In this document: in pieces, positions 8,357-16,526 of the stretch
Numbering within the stretch: position 1 is the first letter of the stretch
How the letters are laid out: each line of letters starts with the position of its first letter
DNA from: JBAYSY01 sp041675885
GTDB taxonomy: Bacteria > Pseudomonadota > Alphaproteobacteria > Rhodobacterales > Rhodobacteraceae
Direction of reading: 5' to 3'
DNA: 64,000 bases
NCBI GenBank assembly: GCA_041675885.1
Contig: JBAYSY010000006.1
Coordinates: 1 to 64,000, forward strand
Made by a program: the position numbers and the translations under genes
Notes under the pieces: model-generated
Seen by the model: only the letters and a program-made list of their open reading frames with translations
Told to the model about the DNA's origin: nothing
The model's database searches: none

Positions 8357-8878
8357 TCAGTCGGTGGCGCCGCTGCGTTCACGCTCGCGGTTCTCGCGGC
8401 GGGGGCCGTGCCGGGTCGCCTCTTCCATCCGGTCGGCGAAGGCCGCGCGTTCGGGGGCGCTCATCGCCAGGATATGTTCGCGGATCATCCGCTGGCCCAT
8501 GTCCAGCCGGTCGCGGTTGCGGGTGTCGATCCGGTCGAACACCTCGTTCGCGGCGGCCAGGTCCAGCGGTTCGGCCCGCAGAAGCGCCAGCAGGGCCTCG
8601 CGGTCGGCACGGTCGGCGCGCCAGAGCTCGCGCATCCGCGGGCGTTCCACCTCGAAGCTCTGGCGCAGCGCGGCGTGGTCGGCCCTGGTCAGGGCCCGCG
8701 ACCAGGGGCCGAAGCCGATGTCGCGCACCATGGCGGGCCGGTCCGGCCCCGGTCCGTGCCCGGTTGAGCCGCGCAGCCAGGCGCCCCCCGCGATGCCCAG
8801 CACCGCGAGGTTGAGCCCGAGCGAGACCAGAAGCGCGATGCCGAGCCAGCGGCGGCGGCCGGTTCTGCCGGTCGTCAT
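8357..8878 (-). CDS. Periplasmic metal-sensor/resistance-like protein (CnrR/Spy-like fold)
   Basis: 173 residues. One N-terminal membrane segment (WLGIALLVSLGLNLAVLGIAG) anchors a periplasmic, helix-rich domain rich in Arg, Glu and Asp (ALTRADHAALRQSFEVERP, DRADREALLALLRAEP). This layout matches the heavy-metal-resistance family of periplasmic sensors that act with ECF sigma/anti-sigma pairs. It lies 4 bp after the anti-sigma-like gene, so the set is probably one operon. No metal-binding residue set can be assigned with certainty. Confidence 0.7.
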   Translation of the reverse strand: MTTGRTGRRRWLGIALLVSLGLNLAVLGIAGGAWLRGSTGHGPGPDRPAMVRDIGFGPWSRALTRADHAALRQSFEVERPRMRELWRADRADREALLALLRAEPLDLAAANEVFDRIDTRNRDRLDMGQRMIREHILAMSAPERAAFADRMEEATRHGPRRENRERERSGATD

Positions 8879-8882
8879 GGGT

Positions 8883-9254
8883 TCAGCCCTCCATCTCGTC
8901 GGCGCCGGGGATCAGCAGGTCGAAATCGGGGATCAGTTCGACCATCTCGAAAGTCTCCCGCTCGATGAAGCCCAGACCCTCGGCGGGGCCGGGCTGGGCG
9001 AAGCCGATCCAGACCCCGGAGAGCGCCGCCGCCGCAAGCCCGGCCCCGGCGCCGATACCGCCCGCGCCGCCGATCGCCGCCCAGAGCCGCGCCCGGAGCG
9101 TGCGGAGCGGGGCCGGGGCAGGCGCGCAGACGGGTGCGGGCTGATGCGCGGCGGCATCGGCCAGCACCCGCGCCATCAGCGTATCGGGGACCGCGGGCCC
9201 GGCCGTGCGGGCGGCGGCGAAGTGCCGTTCCAGCCTGTCGTTGTCCTTGTCCAT
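8883..9254 (-). CDS. Putative membrane anti-sigma factor
   Basis: About 123 residues from the ATG at 9254, chosen because GGGGAA lies 4 bases upstream; ATGs at 9266 and 9272 are alternatives. A short cytoplasmic N-terminus (DRLERHFAAARTAGPAVPD) is followed by one membrane segment (IGGAGGIGAGAGLAAAALSG) and an acidic tail (LIPDFDLLIPGADEMEG). No zinc-binding anti-sigma motif is seen. The role is inferred from position: 1 bp after the ECF sigma gene and before the metal-sensor gene. Confidence 0.6.
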   Translation of the reverse strand: MDKDNDRLERHFAAARTAGPAVPDTLMARVLADAAAHQPAPVCAPAPAPLRTLRARLWAAIGGAGGIGAGAGLAAAALSGVWIGFAQPGPAEGLGFIERETFEMVELIPDFDLLIPGADEMEG

Positions 9255-9255
9255 G

Positions 9256-9843
9256 TCATTCCCCATCGTCATAGCCCAACTCGTCCCGCCGTCCCGCCAG
9301 CAGTTGCGCCAGCCGCCGCTTGCCGCGCGCGGTCAGACTTTCGACCGCCTCGACTCCGATGTCCATCACCGCGGCGATCTCGGGGTTTGCCAGCCCCTCG
9401 ATATGCCGCAGCACCACCGCCTGCCGCTGGCGTTCCGGAAGCGCGGCCAGCGCCGTCTCCAGTGCCGCCGCCCGGTCGGCGGCGATCATCCCCGCCAGCG
9501 CCCCCGGCGCGCCGTCCTCGGGTTCGGGCACCTGATCCAGCGCCACCCCCCGGCGTTTGCGCAGCCGGTCGGTGCAGAGGTTGGCCACCACCCGGTAGAG
9601 CCAGGTCGAGACCTGCGCCTCGCCCCGCCGCCATTCGGGGGCGATCCGCCAGAGTCGCAGCATCGCCTCCTGCGCCACGTCCTCGGCCTCGGCGGCGTCG
9701 TTCAGCATCCGGGCCGAGAACCCCAGCACCCGCGGCAGCAGCCGTTCGGCCAGCGCCCTTGCCGCGCGCGGATCGCCATTCGCGTAAAGGACCAGCAGGG
9801 CCTCGTCCGGGGTGTCGCTCTGGGCATCGAAGGGCATGGTCAT
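9256..9843 (-). CDS. ECF-type RNA polymerase sigma factor
   Basis: 195 residues. Region 2 contains AEDVAQEAMLRLWRIAPEWR and STWLYRVVANLCTDRLRKRR. Region 4 contains LPERQRQAVVLRHIEGLANP followed by the helix-turn-helix EIAAVMDIGVEAVESLTARG. Translation starts at one of two ATGs (9843 or 9837). It is likely to drive an extracytoplasmic stress regulon with the two downstream genes as its regulators and the upstream EF-hand gene as partner or target. Confidence 0.93.
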   Translation of the reverse strand: MTMPFDAQSDTPDEALLVLYANGDPRAARALAERLLPRVLGFSARMLNDAAEAEDVAQEAMLRLWRIAPEWRRGEAQVSTWLYRVVANLCTDRLRKRRGVALDQVPEPEDGAPGALAGMIAADRAAALETALAALPERQRQAVVLRHIEGLANPEIAAVMDIGVEAVESLTARGKRRLAQLLAGRRDELGYDDGE

Positions 9844-9933
9844 CCTGCCGCTGGCCTATACACCTTTTGCCGCTTGCGGCAACCGCCGCGCCCGAAGGGC
9901 AGGCCCCCGGGCGCGGCAACCTGTCGTCCTGCC

Positions 9934-10482
9934 TCAGTTCCAGCCGCGACCGGGCCGGTCTTCGCCGCCGCGCCGCTGCTGGAAGTGGTGGCGGTGCCCG
10001 CGCTGTCCGTCACCGCGCGCCTTGCTGCGCGGCCCCTGTGCCCGCCGTTCCTGCATCGCGTTGCGGGCGGCCTGGTATTCCTCGGCGGTGATGGTGCCGT
10101 CGCCGTCGGCATCGAGCCGGTCGAACATCCGGGTCGGCAGCGGCCGCACCATCAGTTCCGCGGCACTCAGCCGCCCGTCGCCGTCGGCGTCCATCCGTTC
10201 GAACATCGCTTCGGCCCGCGCCTCGATCCGCGCCCGCGCGGCTTCGAGCTGGAAGGCCACGAGTTCCTCCCGCGTCACGAAACCGTCGCCATCGGCGTCG
10301 AGCCGGGCGATGCTTTCGGCCCGGCGGGTGTCCAGATCCTCGCGGGTGATGGCGCCGCTGCTGCCGGGGTCGAAGGCGTCGATGCCGGACATCATGCCGG
10401 GGCGCGGCTGGGCGGCCGCGGGCGCGGCAAGAACGGCGGCCAGTGCGGCCAGTGCGAGGGCCCGTTTCGGGGTGAGGGACAT
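9934..10482 (-). CDS. Secreted EF-hand calcium-binding protein
   Basis: 182 residues with a cleavable signal peptide (ALALAALAAVLAAPAAAQ). Three canonical EF-hand loops are visible (DADGDGFVTREE, DADGDGRLSAAE, DADGDGTITAEE), preceded by a degenerate one (DPGSSGAITRED). The C-terminus is a basic, His/Gly/Arg-rich tail (GHRHHFQQRRGG). Periplasmic or outer-surface calcium binding is expected. It is 90 bp upstream of the ECF sigma gene on the same strand, suggesting that the locus answers a divalent-cation or envelope signal. Confidence 0.85.
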   Translation of the reverse strand: MSLTPKRALALAALAAVLAAPAAAQPRPGMMSGIDAFDPGSSGAITREDLDTRRAESIARLDADGDGFVTREELVAFQLEAARARIEARAEAMFERMDADGDGRLSAAELMVRPLPTRMFDRLDADGDGTITAEEYQAARNAMQERRAQGPRSKARGDGQRGHRHHFQQRRGGEDRPGRGWN

Positions 10483-10793
10483 GATCTGCTCTCCTGCTTC
10501 GTTGTGGGGGCTGCCGGGTGGGTTTGTCGTGGGTTCTTCCCCTGCATCCTGACCCTGATACGCGCGGGCCCGCCGCTTCCGTCGCGGGGGCGGGAAAATT
10601 CCTGCCCCGGGGTGGGCGGGGCGCCGGGAGCACTCTCCCCATGCCCCGAATCAAGGTGCGCGGGCGGCCGCCGGGCCGCCGCGGCATGGCGGCCCTTCCC
10701 CCGTGCCGCAGGGGGTTTCCCCCGGCGCCGGAGGCTCTATGATGGCGGCAGGACACGACGCGCATCCGTATTCCCGGAACGACAGGACAGCCC
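10483..10793. other. Intergenic region, no gene seen
   Basis: 311 bp between divergent genes (EF-hand protein and DUF983 protein). It contains a degenerate family A first hairpin (10643-10676). Promoters for both genes should lie here, but none stands out. Confidence 0.5.
10643..10676 (+). repeat. Family A repeat, degenerate copy
   Basis: GCCCCGAATCAAGGTGCGCG followed by GGCGGCCGCCGGGC. It keeps the AATCAAGG and CCGGGC marks of the first hairpin, but the pairing is weakened. Confidence 0.45.
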
Positions 10794-11237
10794 ATGACCG
10801 ACAGCAGCCTGCCCGGCCCCGTGATGGCCGGCCCCGAAACCCCCGCCGCCGCCGGTCACGAACCGCTCGACGACCGGCCGATGGCGCCCGCGATGCTGAA
10901 CGGCTGGCGGCGGCGCTGCCCGGCCTGCGGCTCGGGGCCGATGCTGCGCGGCTATCTCAAGGTGCGCGACGCCTGCCCGACCTGCAACGAGGCGCTGCAT
11001 CACCACCGTGCCGACGACGGCCCGGCCTATCTGACGATCCTCGTGGTGGGCAAGCTGCTTGCGCCGCTGATCTACTGGGTGTTCGTGACCTTCCGGCCCG
11101 ATCCGCTGGTGCTTGCGGTTCTGTTTTCGGTGGGCACGGTGGCGCTCTCGCTCTATCTTCTTCCGCGACTCAAGGGGATCGTGGTCGCGATCCAGTGGTC
11201 GCGGCGGATGCACGGTTTCGGGCCGGACAGCCGCTGA
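10794..11237 (+). CDS. DUF983 zinc-ribbon membrane protein
   Basis: 147 residues. Two CxxC pairs (CPACGSGPMLRGYLKV and ACPTCNEALHHH) form a small zinc ribbon, followed by two membrane segments (YLTILVVGKLLAPLIYWVFV and LVLAVLFSVGTVALSLYLL). This matches DUF983, a short membrane family found in alphaproteobacteria, sometimes near respiratory genes. Function not established. It is followed after 34 bp by a NUDIX gene. Confidence 0.88.
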   Translation: MTDSSLPGPVMAGPETPAAAGHEPLDDRPMAPAMLNGWRRRCPACGSGPMLRGYLKVRDACPTCNEALHHHRADDGPAYLTILVVGKLLAPLIYWVFVTFRPDPLVLAVLFSVGTVALSLYLLPRLKGIVVAIQWSRRMHGFGPDSR

Positions 11238-11271
11238 GCCGACCCGGACCGCGGCCCGGAAGGAGAGAGAG

Positions 11272-11943
11272 ATGGAGGACAAGACCCGGCTGCGCGACGC
11301 GGCCACCATCATCCTGAGCCGGGCGGGAAATGACGGCCCCGAGGTGCTGATGGGCCAGCGCGGCAAGGGCGCGGCCTTCATGCCGGGCAAGTTCGTGTTC
11401 CCGGGCGGCGCGCTGGACCCGGGCGACCTCGATGTGCCGATGGCCCGGCCGCTGGCGGCGGACTGCGCCCGGCGGCTGATCGTGCCGGGTGCGCCCGATC
11501 CGGTGGCGCTGGCCGCCGCCGCGATCCGCGAGTTGTGGGAGGAGACCGGCCTTGCGCTGGCCGAGCCCGGGCCATGGCCCGCCGCGCCCGCGCCCGACTG
11601 GGCGGCGCTGGCCGGGCTCGGCCTGCTGCCCTCGGCCGCGCCCCTGCGCTATGTGTTCCGGGCGATCACGCCGCCGGGCCGCCCGCGCCGCTTCGACGCG
11701 CGGTTCTTCCTTGCCGACGCGGGGGCGGTGGCGGGCAACCCCGAGGATTTCAGCCGCGCCCAGGACGAGCTGTCGCATCTGCAATGGGTGCCCCTGCTGC
11801 GCGCCCGCAGCTTCGACCTGCCGTTCATCACCGAGGTGGTGCTGGCCGAGATCGCGCCGCTGATCGGCCGGGCCGGGCCGCCCGAAAGCGTACCCTTCTT
11901 CGACAACTCGGGGCCGGTGCCCACCTTCCGCCGGTTGCAGTGA
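11272..11943 (+). CDS. NUDIX hydrolase (long-insert type)
   Basis: 223 residues from the ATG at 11272, preceded by AAGGAGAGAGAG; the open frame extends further upstream into the DUF983 gene but that part is not credible. The Nudix box is split by an insert of about 30 residues: FPGGALDPGD, then AAAIRELWEETGLAL carrying the metal-binding REXXEE. Such enzymes hydrolyse nucleoside diphosphate derivatives, and the long insert resembles the NUDT19/CoA-pyrophosphatase-like group. Substrate unknown. Confidence 0.9.
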   Translation: MEDKTRLRDAATIILSRAGNDGPEVLMGQRGKGAAFMPGKFVFPGGALDPGDLDVPMARPLAADCARRLIVPGAPDPVALAAAAIRELWEETGLALAEPGPWPAAPAPDWAALAGLGLLPSAAPLRYVFRAITPPGRPRRFDARFFLADAGAVAGNPEDFSRAQDELSHLQWVPLLRARSFDLPFITEVVLAEIAPLIGRAGPPESVPFFDNSGPVPTFRRLQ

Positions 11944-11952
11944 GCGCCGGGC

Positions 11953-11980
11953 GCCCGGCGGGAACAGCCGCGCCAGCGGG
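11953..11980 (+). repeat. Family A repeat, partial copy (type II first hairpin)
   Basis: GCCCGGCGGGAACAGCCGCG followed by CCAGCGGG, matching the GAACAGCCGCGCCAGCGG signature of the type II first hairpin. It lies just downstream of the NUDIX stop. Confidence 0.45.
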
Positions 11981-12021
11981 TGGAAAGTTCCGCCCATCAC
12001 CCCGGTGCATCCTCCGTCACC

Positions 12022-12090
12022 ACAGAGGGCAGCGGCCGTCCGTCCGGGCGGTCGGCCGCTGCCCGGGCCGCTGACGCGGCTGTTCCGGGC
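12022..12090 (-). repeat. Family A repeat, copy A2
   Basis: Full-length 69 bp copy. It starts ACAGAGGGCAGCGG, has a long second hairpin ending in CCGCTGCC, then GGCCGCTGACGCGGC and TTCCGGGC (type II first hairpin). It lies between the convergent ends of the NUDIX and TadE-like genes. Confidence 0.75.
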
Positions 12091-12139
12091 CGGGGCGCGG
12101 GGTGCGGGGCGCGCGGGTCATGCCCCGGACGCCCCGCCC

Positions 12140-12718
12140 TCAGAGGTTGAAGCAGTTCGGCGTGTTCAGGCAGACCGCCGTGTCGAACCGGGGCCGGGTC
12201 AGCACGAAATGGCTGATCGTCATCGGCTCCAGCCCCATGGCGAAGGCGGGCCGGTAGTCGCGCCAGCTTTCGAGGATGACGACCGAATCGCCGTCGCTCA
12301 TCACCGGCAGCCGGTCTTCGATGTCCTTGAGCTTCGCATTGGTCAACGGCTCGCCATACTTGTTGCTGTGGCGCGACCACAGCACCCGGTAGCTGTTGCC
12401 CTGGGCGCGATACTGCACGCTCGTCACCCGGATCGAGGTGTCCTCCGGCGTGTTCGACAGATAGCGGTGGATCATGCCCATGCCGGTGATGTCGGCCACC
12501 GTCACGGTGGACTCGCGCGAGATCATGTCGGCGATGGTGTGGCTGGCCTTGGCGTTGGTGTTGACGGCGCGGAACGCCTCCCAGAACACGAACATCGCCA
12601 GATAGGCCCAGATCAGGATCGGCAGCACCAGGATCGTCTCGGTCGAGACGACGCCGCGCCCGTCGCGCAGGAAGTCCTTGATGGCGACTTTCAACCGGGC
12701 GGTGGCAAGTGATTTCAT
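12140..12718 (-). CDS. TadE/TadG-like pilus-assembly family protein
   Basis: 192 residues from the ATG at 12718. After a short basic N-terminus (FLRDGRG) comes the TadE-like pattern VVSTETILVLPILIWAYLAM, with the Glu placed as in pseudopilin-like proteins, followed by an exported domain with two late cysteines (AVCLNTPNCFNL). Third gene of a compact set; the gene before it ends 5 bp upstream. Genes for the Tad secretion machine are not in the window. Confidence 0.75.
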   Translation of the reverse strand: MKSLATARLKVAIKDFLRDGRGVVSTETILVLPILIWAYLAMFVFWEAFRAVNTNAKASHTIADMISRESTVTVADITGMGMIHRYLSNTPEDTSIRVTSVQYRAQGNSYRVLWSRHSNKYGEPLTNAKLKDIEDRLPVMSDGDSVVILESWRDYRPAFAMGLEPMTISHFVLTRPRFDTAVCLNTPNCFNL

Positions 12719-12723
12719 GGCCG

Positions 12724-13275
12724 TTACCTCGGTTCGTTCACAAAGGCCGACATGGAAACAAGCTGATAGCCGCCCGTGGCCGGGTCGAGCTTGAGCCGCA
12801 GCCCCCAGGGCGTGGTCGGAAAATACGGGTCGAACACGCCGCAGACCCGGATCAGCATCAGCTCGTTCTCGCCGCCGACCTCGAAGGGCGGATGCAGCAG
12901 CGGATCGACCTCCTCGGGGCGGTCCGAGCACGAGGGCGGCTCGTCGAACACGTTCCAGGTGTCGCGATCGACCGGGCGCAGTTCCAGCAGCAGGTCGCGG
13001 CGGCAGTTGGGCATGACGGCGATATTGTCGCAGACCTCGTTCTTCAGCAGTTCATGCGTCGGATCCTCGTAAAGACCCAGCCGCAGGTTGCGCACCGCAA
13101 GGTCGAGCGAGCGTTCCATCATCACGAAGCGCGTCATCAGCACGCCGGATTCGATCGAGGCGAGCAGGATCATCATGAACAGGGGAAAGACGATCAGGAA
13201 GTCGATCGTCACCGCCCCGCCCTCGTCCCGCACGCCTCGCCGCCAGAGGCGGCGAAGCAGGTTGCGGGATGTCAT
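12724..13275 (-). CDS. TadE-like pilus-assembly protein
   Basis: 183 residues from the ATG at 13275, which overlaps the stop of the upstream vWA gene (ATGA). The N-terminus has the TadE signature GGAVTIDFLIVFPLFMMILL. The exported part has several cysteines (EVCDN, PNCRRD, PSCSDRP, RVCGVF). Expected to be processed and exported by the Tad/Flp system as a minor pilin or cell-surface component. Confidence 0.78.
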   Translation of the reverse strand: MTSRNLLRRLWRRGVRDEGGAVTIDFLIVFPLFMMILLASIESGVLMTRFVMMERSLDLAVRNLRLGLYEDPTHELLKNEVCDNIAVMPNCRRDLLLELRPVDRDTWNVFDEPPSCSDRPEEVDPLLHPPFEVGGENELMLIRVCGVFDPYFPTTPWGLRLKLDPATGGYQLVSMSAFVNEPR

Positions 13276-14912
13276 TGGGTAAGCCTCAGGCTGCTGATCT
13301 GGCTGCGGATCTGGCGGAAGGCGGTGGTGATTTCCAGCCCGTCCACATCGTAGAAGCGGTTGTTGGTCGCGCAGTCGCGGATCACCTCCGCGCCTGCCCT
13401 CGGGGCCTCGAAGGCGATGCCGAAGATCACCACATTCTGCTCCTTGACCCGCGAGCAGAGGTTGTCCAGCCGGTTGTTCATGGCGCTGACCTCGTGCGGA
13501 CCCGCGCCGATCACCCTTCCGTCGCGGCCACGCAGGTGATCGGTCCAATTGGCCAGCGTGCCGCCGAGCGGACGGCGATACAGTTGATCCGCCGCCCATT
13601 GCAGCCGCATCTCGCCCCAGACCTGCTGCCAGTCCAGTTGCTGGGTGCGGCCCAGGTTGGTGGCGCTTGTCGCACCATCGGGGCGGTTGTACCACTTGCC
13701 GTCATGCTGCCAGAAGTACTTGTTGCTGCCCGAACGGTCCGCATGATAAATCGAATAGCGACCGTTGCTGGACTTGTAGATCGGCGACGGGCCGGAACGG
13801 AAACCGTCGCGCACATATTCGTTCGGCCAGTGTTCGCCGTCGGTCATCAGCACGATCACCTTCAGCACCTCGGGGTCGTCGTAGTCGAAGGGACGGCCGC
13901 GGAAATATCCGGGGACCTGACCGTCGTCGGCAAGGTCGCTGACGACGCCGCGCATGCTGGGGTCGAGCAGCGCCGATCCCCAGCGCAGCCCGGCGTCGAT
14001 CGAGGTCGCGCCGATCGCATGAAGGCTGGAGATCTGGTTGCGCAGTTGCACGGAATTGTTGCTGTGCACCCGCACATGGTTTGCCGAGGCGGGTTCGCAC
14101 CAGCGGTTGCTGGCGCTGGGTGCCCTGGTTGACTGGTTGTTGTAGGTGTCCGCCGCGGCGTGTTGCGGCATCACCGTGTTGCGGGGCAGCGCGGCGGAGT
14201 TATAGACCGAAGGCGGCAGGTCCACGCAATAGGCGTTGTTGTGCCGGTCGGTGATATTTGGAAACTTGCTGATCAGATGCGGGCCGATGTTGACCTGCCC
14301 GTTGTAGGGCACGATCGAGATCGACACCCGGTTTTCCACGTCGTCCTTGAGGATCTCGTCGATGAATTCGTTGGCGGCGCTGCGCAGGTTTCTGATGCGT
14401 GTGCCATCCATCGAGCCCGAGATATCCAGTACCAGCGCGATCTCGACGTTGGTCTTGCGTTCCTCGGCCGCGCCGGCCCCGGCCGATTCCAGCTTGTCGA
14501 TGCCGACCATATGCATGAAGTAGTTGCGCACCGACAGTTCGGTGACCGCCCGGACGTTGCGGAAGTTCAGCCCGTCATCGACCACGGTATCGACCAGGTT
14601 CGCGCCGATCCCGGCCTTGTCGAAATAATCGGCCACGACATCGTAGGGGTCCAGTTCCTGCCGCATCGAGGCCGCGGCCAGCGCCGCGGTGTCGGCGGTA
14701 TTCTGGATCTTGGTGCGCTCGGCCTCGTAACGCATCAGATCGACGGCAACCCCGCCGACCATCAGCATGATGACGAACATGAACAGCCCGAAGATCAGCA
14801 TCGCGCCGCTTTCATCGCGGGCGAAGCGGAAGATGGCTTTTGTGCCGCGCATACGAACCGGGCCGGACTCGGGCCGACGCGACAGGATATTGTTTCTGCC
14901 GTAATTACTCAT
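13272..14912 (-). CDS. TadG-like protein with von Willebrand factor A domain
   Basis: 546 residues from the ATG at 14912, preceded by GAGGACAGAGTC. The N-terminal TadG-type segment is ESGAMLIFGLFMFVIMLMVG followed by GVAVDLMRYEAERTKIQNTADTAA-type sequence. A vWA domain follows, with an intact MIDAS start (LVLDISGSMDG) and the later VIVLMTDGEHWPNEY block. Such proteins are adhesive or pilus-associated factors exported with Flp pili. First of three overlapping or adjacent genes. Confidence 0.82.
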   Translation of the reverse strand: MSNYGRNNILSRRPESGPVRMRGTKAIFRFARDESGAMLIFGLFMFVIMLMVGGVAVDLMRYEAERTKIQNTADTAALAAASMRQELDPYDVVADYFDKAGIGANLVDTVVDDGLNFRNVRAVTELSVRNYFMHMVGIDKLESAGAGAAEERKTNVEIALVLDISGSMDGTRIRNLRSAANEFIDEILKDDVENRVSISIVPYNGQVNIGPHLISKFPNITDRHNNAYCVDLPPSVYNSAALPRNTVMPQHAAADTYNNQSTRAPSASNRWCEPASANHVRVHSNNSVQLRNQISSLHAIGATSIDAGLRWGSALLDPSMRGVVSDLADDGQVPGYFRGRPFDYDDPEVLKVIVLMTDGEHWPNEYVRDGFRSGPSPIYKSSNGRYSIYHADRSGSNKYFWQHDGKWYNRPDGATSATNLGRTQQLDWQQVWGEMRLQWAADQLYRRPLGGTLANWTDHLRGRDGRVIGAGPHEVSAMNNRLDNLCSRVKEQNVVIFGIAFEAPRAGAEVIRDCATNNRFYDVDGLEITTAFRQIRSQISSLRLTQ

Positions 14913-15389
14913 GACTCTGTCCTCACTCCGTCGCACCCGGCGACAAGCCGGTCTCCGGGGCGCGTGAACATAGGGCATTAAGACCTCAACTTCGGGCAAA
15001 ATTGTGGCGATGCGGGCAGGATTTGCGGCGAAATCGGGGGGTGCCGGAAACGGCGCGGCCCGGCAGCGCAGGACTGTCGCCGCAGGGTGAACGATGCCGC
15101 GGCGCGGCGGGCCATCGGGCGTTAACCAATACCGCTGGCGATACCGGGTCGGGTGAGGGTGATTCGCATCGATTCGGCCGGGGAAGGGGGGCGACGTCCC
15201 GCGCCCGTCCCCGGTCGCATCTGTCGCAACAGAGGGCAGCGCTGGCGCGCCTTGATTCCGGGCAAGTGGGGATGGGTGTCCGGGCCCGGCGCCCAAGCCC
15301 CCTCCGCCCGGGGGTTGGCATTTCCGCCCGATCGCCTACAAGGCGGCGCGACGGGCCGCAGGGCAATGGGCCGCGGGCAGGAGACGCGC
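14913..15389. other. Intergenic region between divergent TadG-like gene and tgt
   Basis: 477 bp. Contains a truncated family A repeat (15229-15263). Its TadG-proximal end is comparatively AT-rich (around GGGCATTAAGACC), so the TadG-like promoter is probably there. No gene is seen. Confidence 0.5.
15229..15263 (-). repeat. Family A repeat, copy A3 (truncated)
   Basis: ACAGAGGGCAGC joined directly to GCTGGCGCGCC and TTGATTCCGGGC. The second hairpin and part of the first are deleted, leaving both ends. Confidence 0.65.
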
Positions 15390-16520
15390 ATGGGCGGAAG
15401 GTTCTCATTCACGGTGACGGCGACGGACGGCCGCGCCCGCACCGGGGTGATCGACACGCCCCGTGGCGCGATCCGCACCCCCGCCTTCATGCCGGTCGGC
15501 ACCGCCGCCACCGTGAAGGCGATGTTGCCCGAATCGGTGCGCGCCACCGGGGCCGACATCCTGCTGGGCAACACCTATCACCTGATGCTGCGCCCCACCG
15601 CCGAACGGATCGCCGCGCTTGGCGGGCTGCACCGCTTCATGAACTGGGAACGGCCGATCCTGACCGACTCGGGCGGCTTTCAGGTGATGAGCCTCGCCAG
15701 CCTGCGGCGACTGGACGAGACCGGGGTGCGGTTCCGCTCGCATATCGACGGGTCGGAACACCACCTGACCCCCGAACGCAGCATGGAGATCCAGCGGCTG
15801 CTGGGCTCCGACATCGTGATGTGCTTCGACGAATGCACCCCCTTTCCCGCCAGCGAGGCGGTGGCGCGGGCCAGCATGGAGCTGTCGATGCGCTGGGCCG
15901 CCCGCTCGCGCGACGCCTTCGGCGACCGGCCCGGCCATGCGCTGTTCGGCATCCAGCAGGGCAGCGTGTTCCGCGACCAGCGCGCCGAAAGCGCCGGGCG
16001 GCTGCGCGAGATCGGCTTCGACGGCTATGCGATCGGCGGGCTGGCGGTGGGCGAGGGGCAGGAACGCATGTTCGAGGTGCTGGACTACGCGCCCGCAATG
16101 CTGCCCGAGGACCGGCCGCGCTACCTGATGGGGGTGGGCAAGCCCGACGACATCGTCGGCGCGGTGGAACGCGGGGTCGATATGATGGATTGCGTGCTGC
16201 CCTCGCGCTCGGGGCGCACGGCGCAGGGCTGGACCCGGCGCGGCCAGGTCAACCTGCGCAACGCCCGCCACCGCGACGACCCGCGCCCGCTGGACGAGGG
16301 CTGCGCCTGCCCGGCCTGCCGCAACTATTCCCGCGCCTATCTGCATCACGTGATCCGCGCCGACGAGATCATCGGCTCGATGCTGCTGACCTGGCACAAC
16401 CTGCATTACTATCAGGAGCTGATGCAGGGCCTGCGCGGGGCGATCGCCGAAGGGGCGCTGGAAGGATTCGTGCACGCCTTCCACGCGCTGCGCGCGGAAG
16501 GCGATATCGAGCCGCTCTGA
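15390..16520 (+). CDS. tgt: Queuine tRNA-ribosyltransferase (tRNA-guanine transglycosylase)
   Basis: 376 residues from the ATG at 15390, preceded by AGGAG; an ATG 24 bases upstream has no such site. Exchanges guanine 34 for preQ1 in GUN-anticodon tRNAs. Active-site motifs: LTDSGGFQVMSL, IVMCFDECTPFP, and GGLAVGEGQE. The zinc site is CACPACRNYSRAYLHH (three Cys and one His). Length is normal for the family. Confidence 0.97.
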   Translation: MGGRFSFTVTATDGRARTGVIDTPRGAIRTPAFMPVGTAATVKAMLPESVRATGADILLGNTYHLMLRPTAERIAALGGLHRFMNWERPILTDSGGFQVMSLASLRRLDETGVRFRSHIDGSEHHLTPERSMEIQRLLGSDIVMCFDECTPFPASEAVARASMELSMRWAARSRDAFGDRPGHALFGIQQGSVFRDQRAESAGRLREIGFDGYAIGGLAVGEGQERMFEVLDYAPAMLPEDRPRYLMGVGKPDDIVGAVERGVDMMDCVLPSRSGRTAQGWTRRGQVNLRNARHRDDPRPLDEGCACPACRNYSRAYLHHVIRADEIIGSMLLTWHNLHYYQELMQGLRGAIAEGALEGFVHAFHALRAEGDIEPL

Positions 16521-16526
16521 CCGGCC

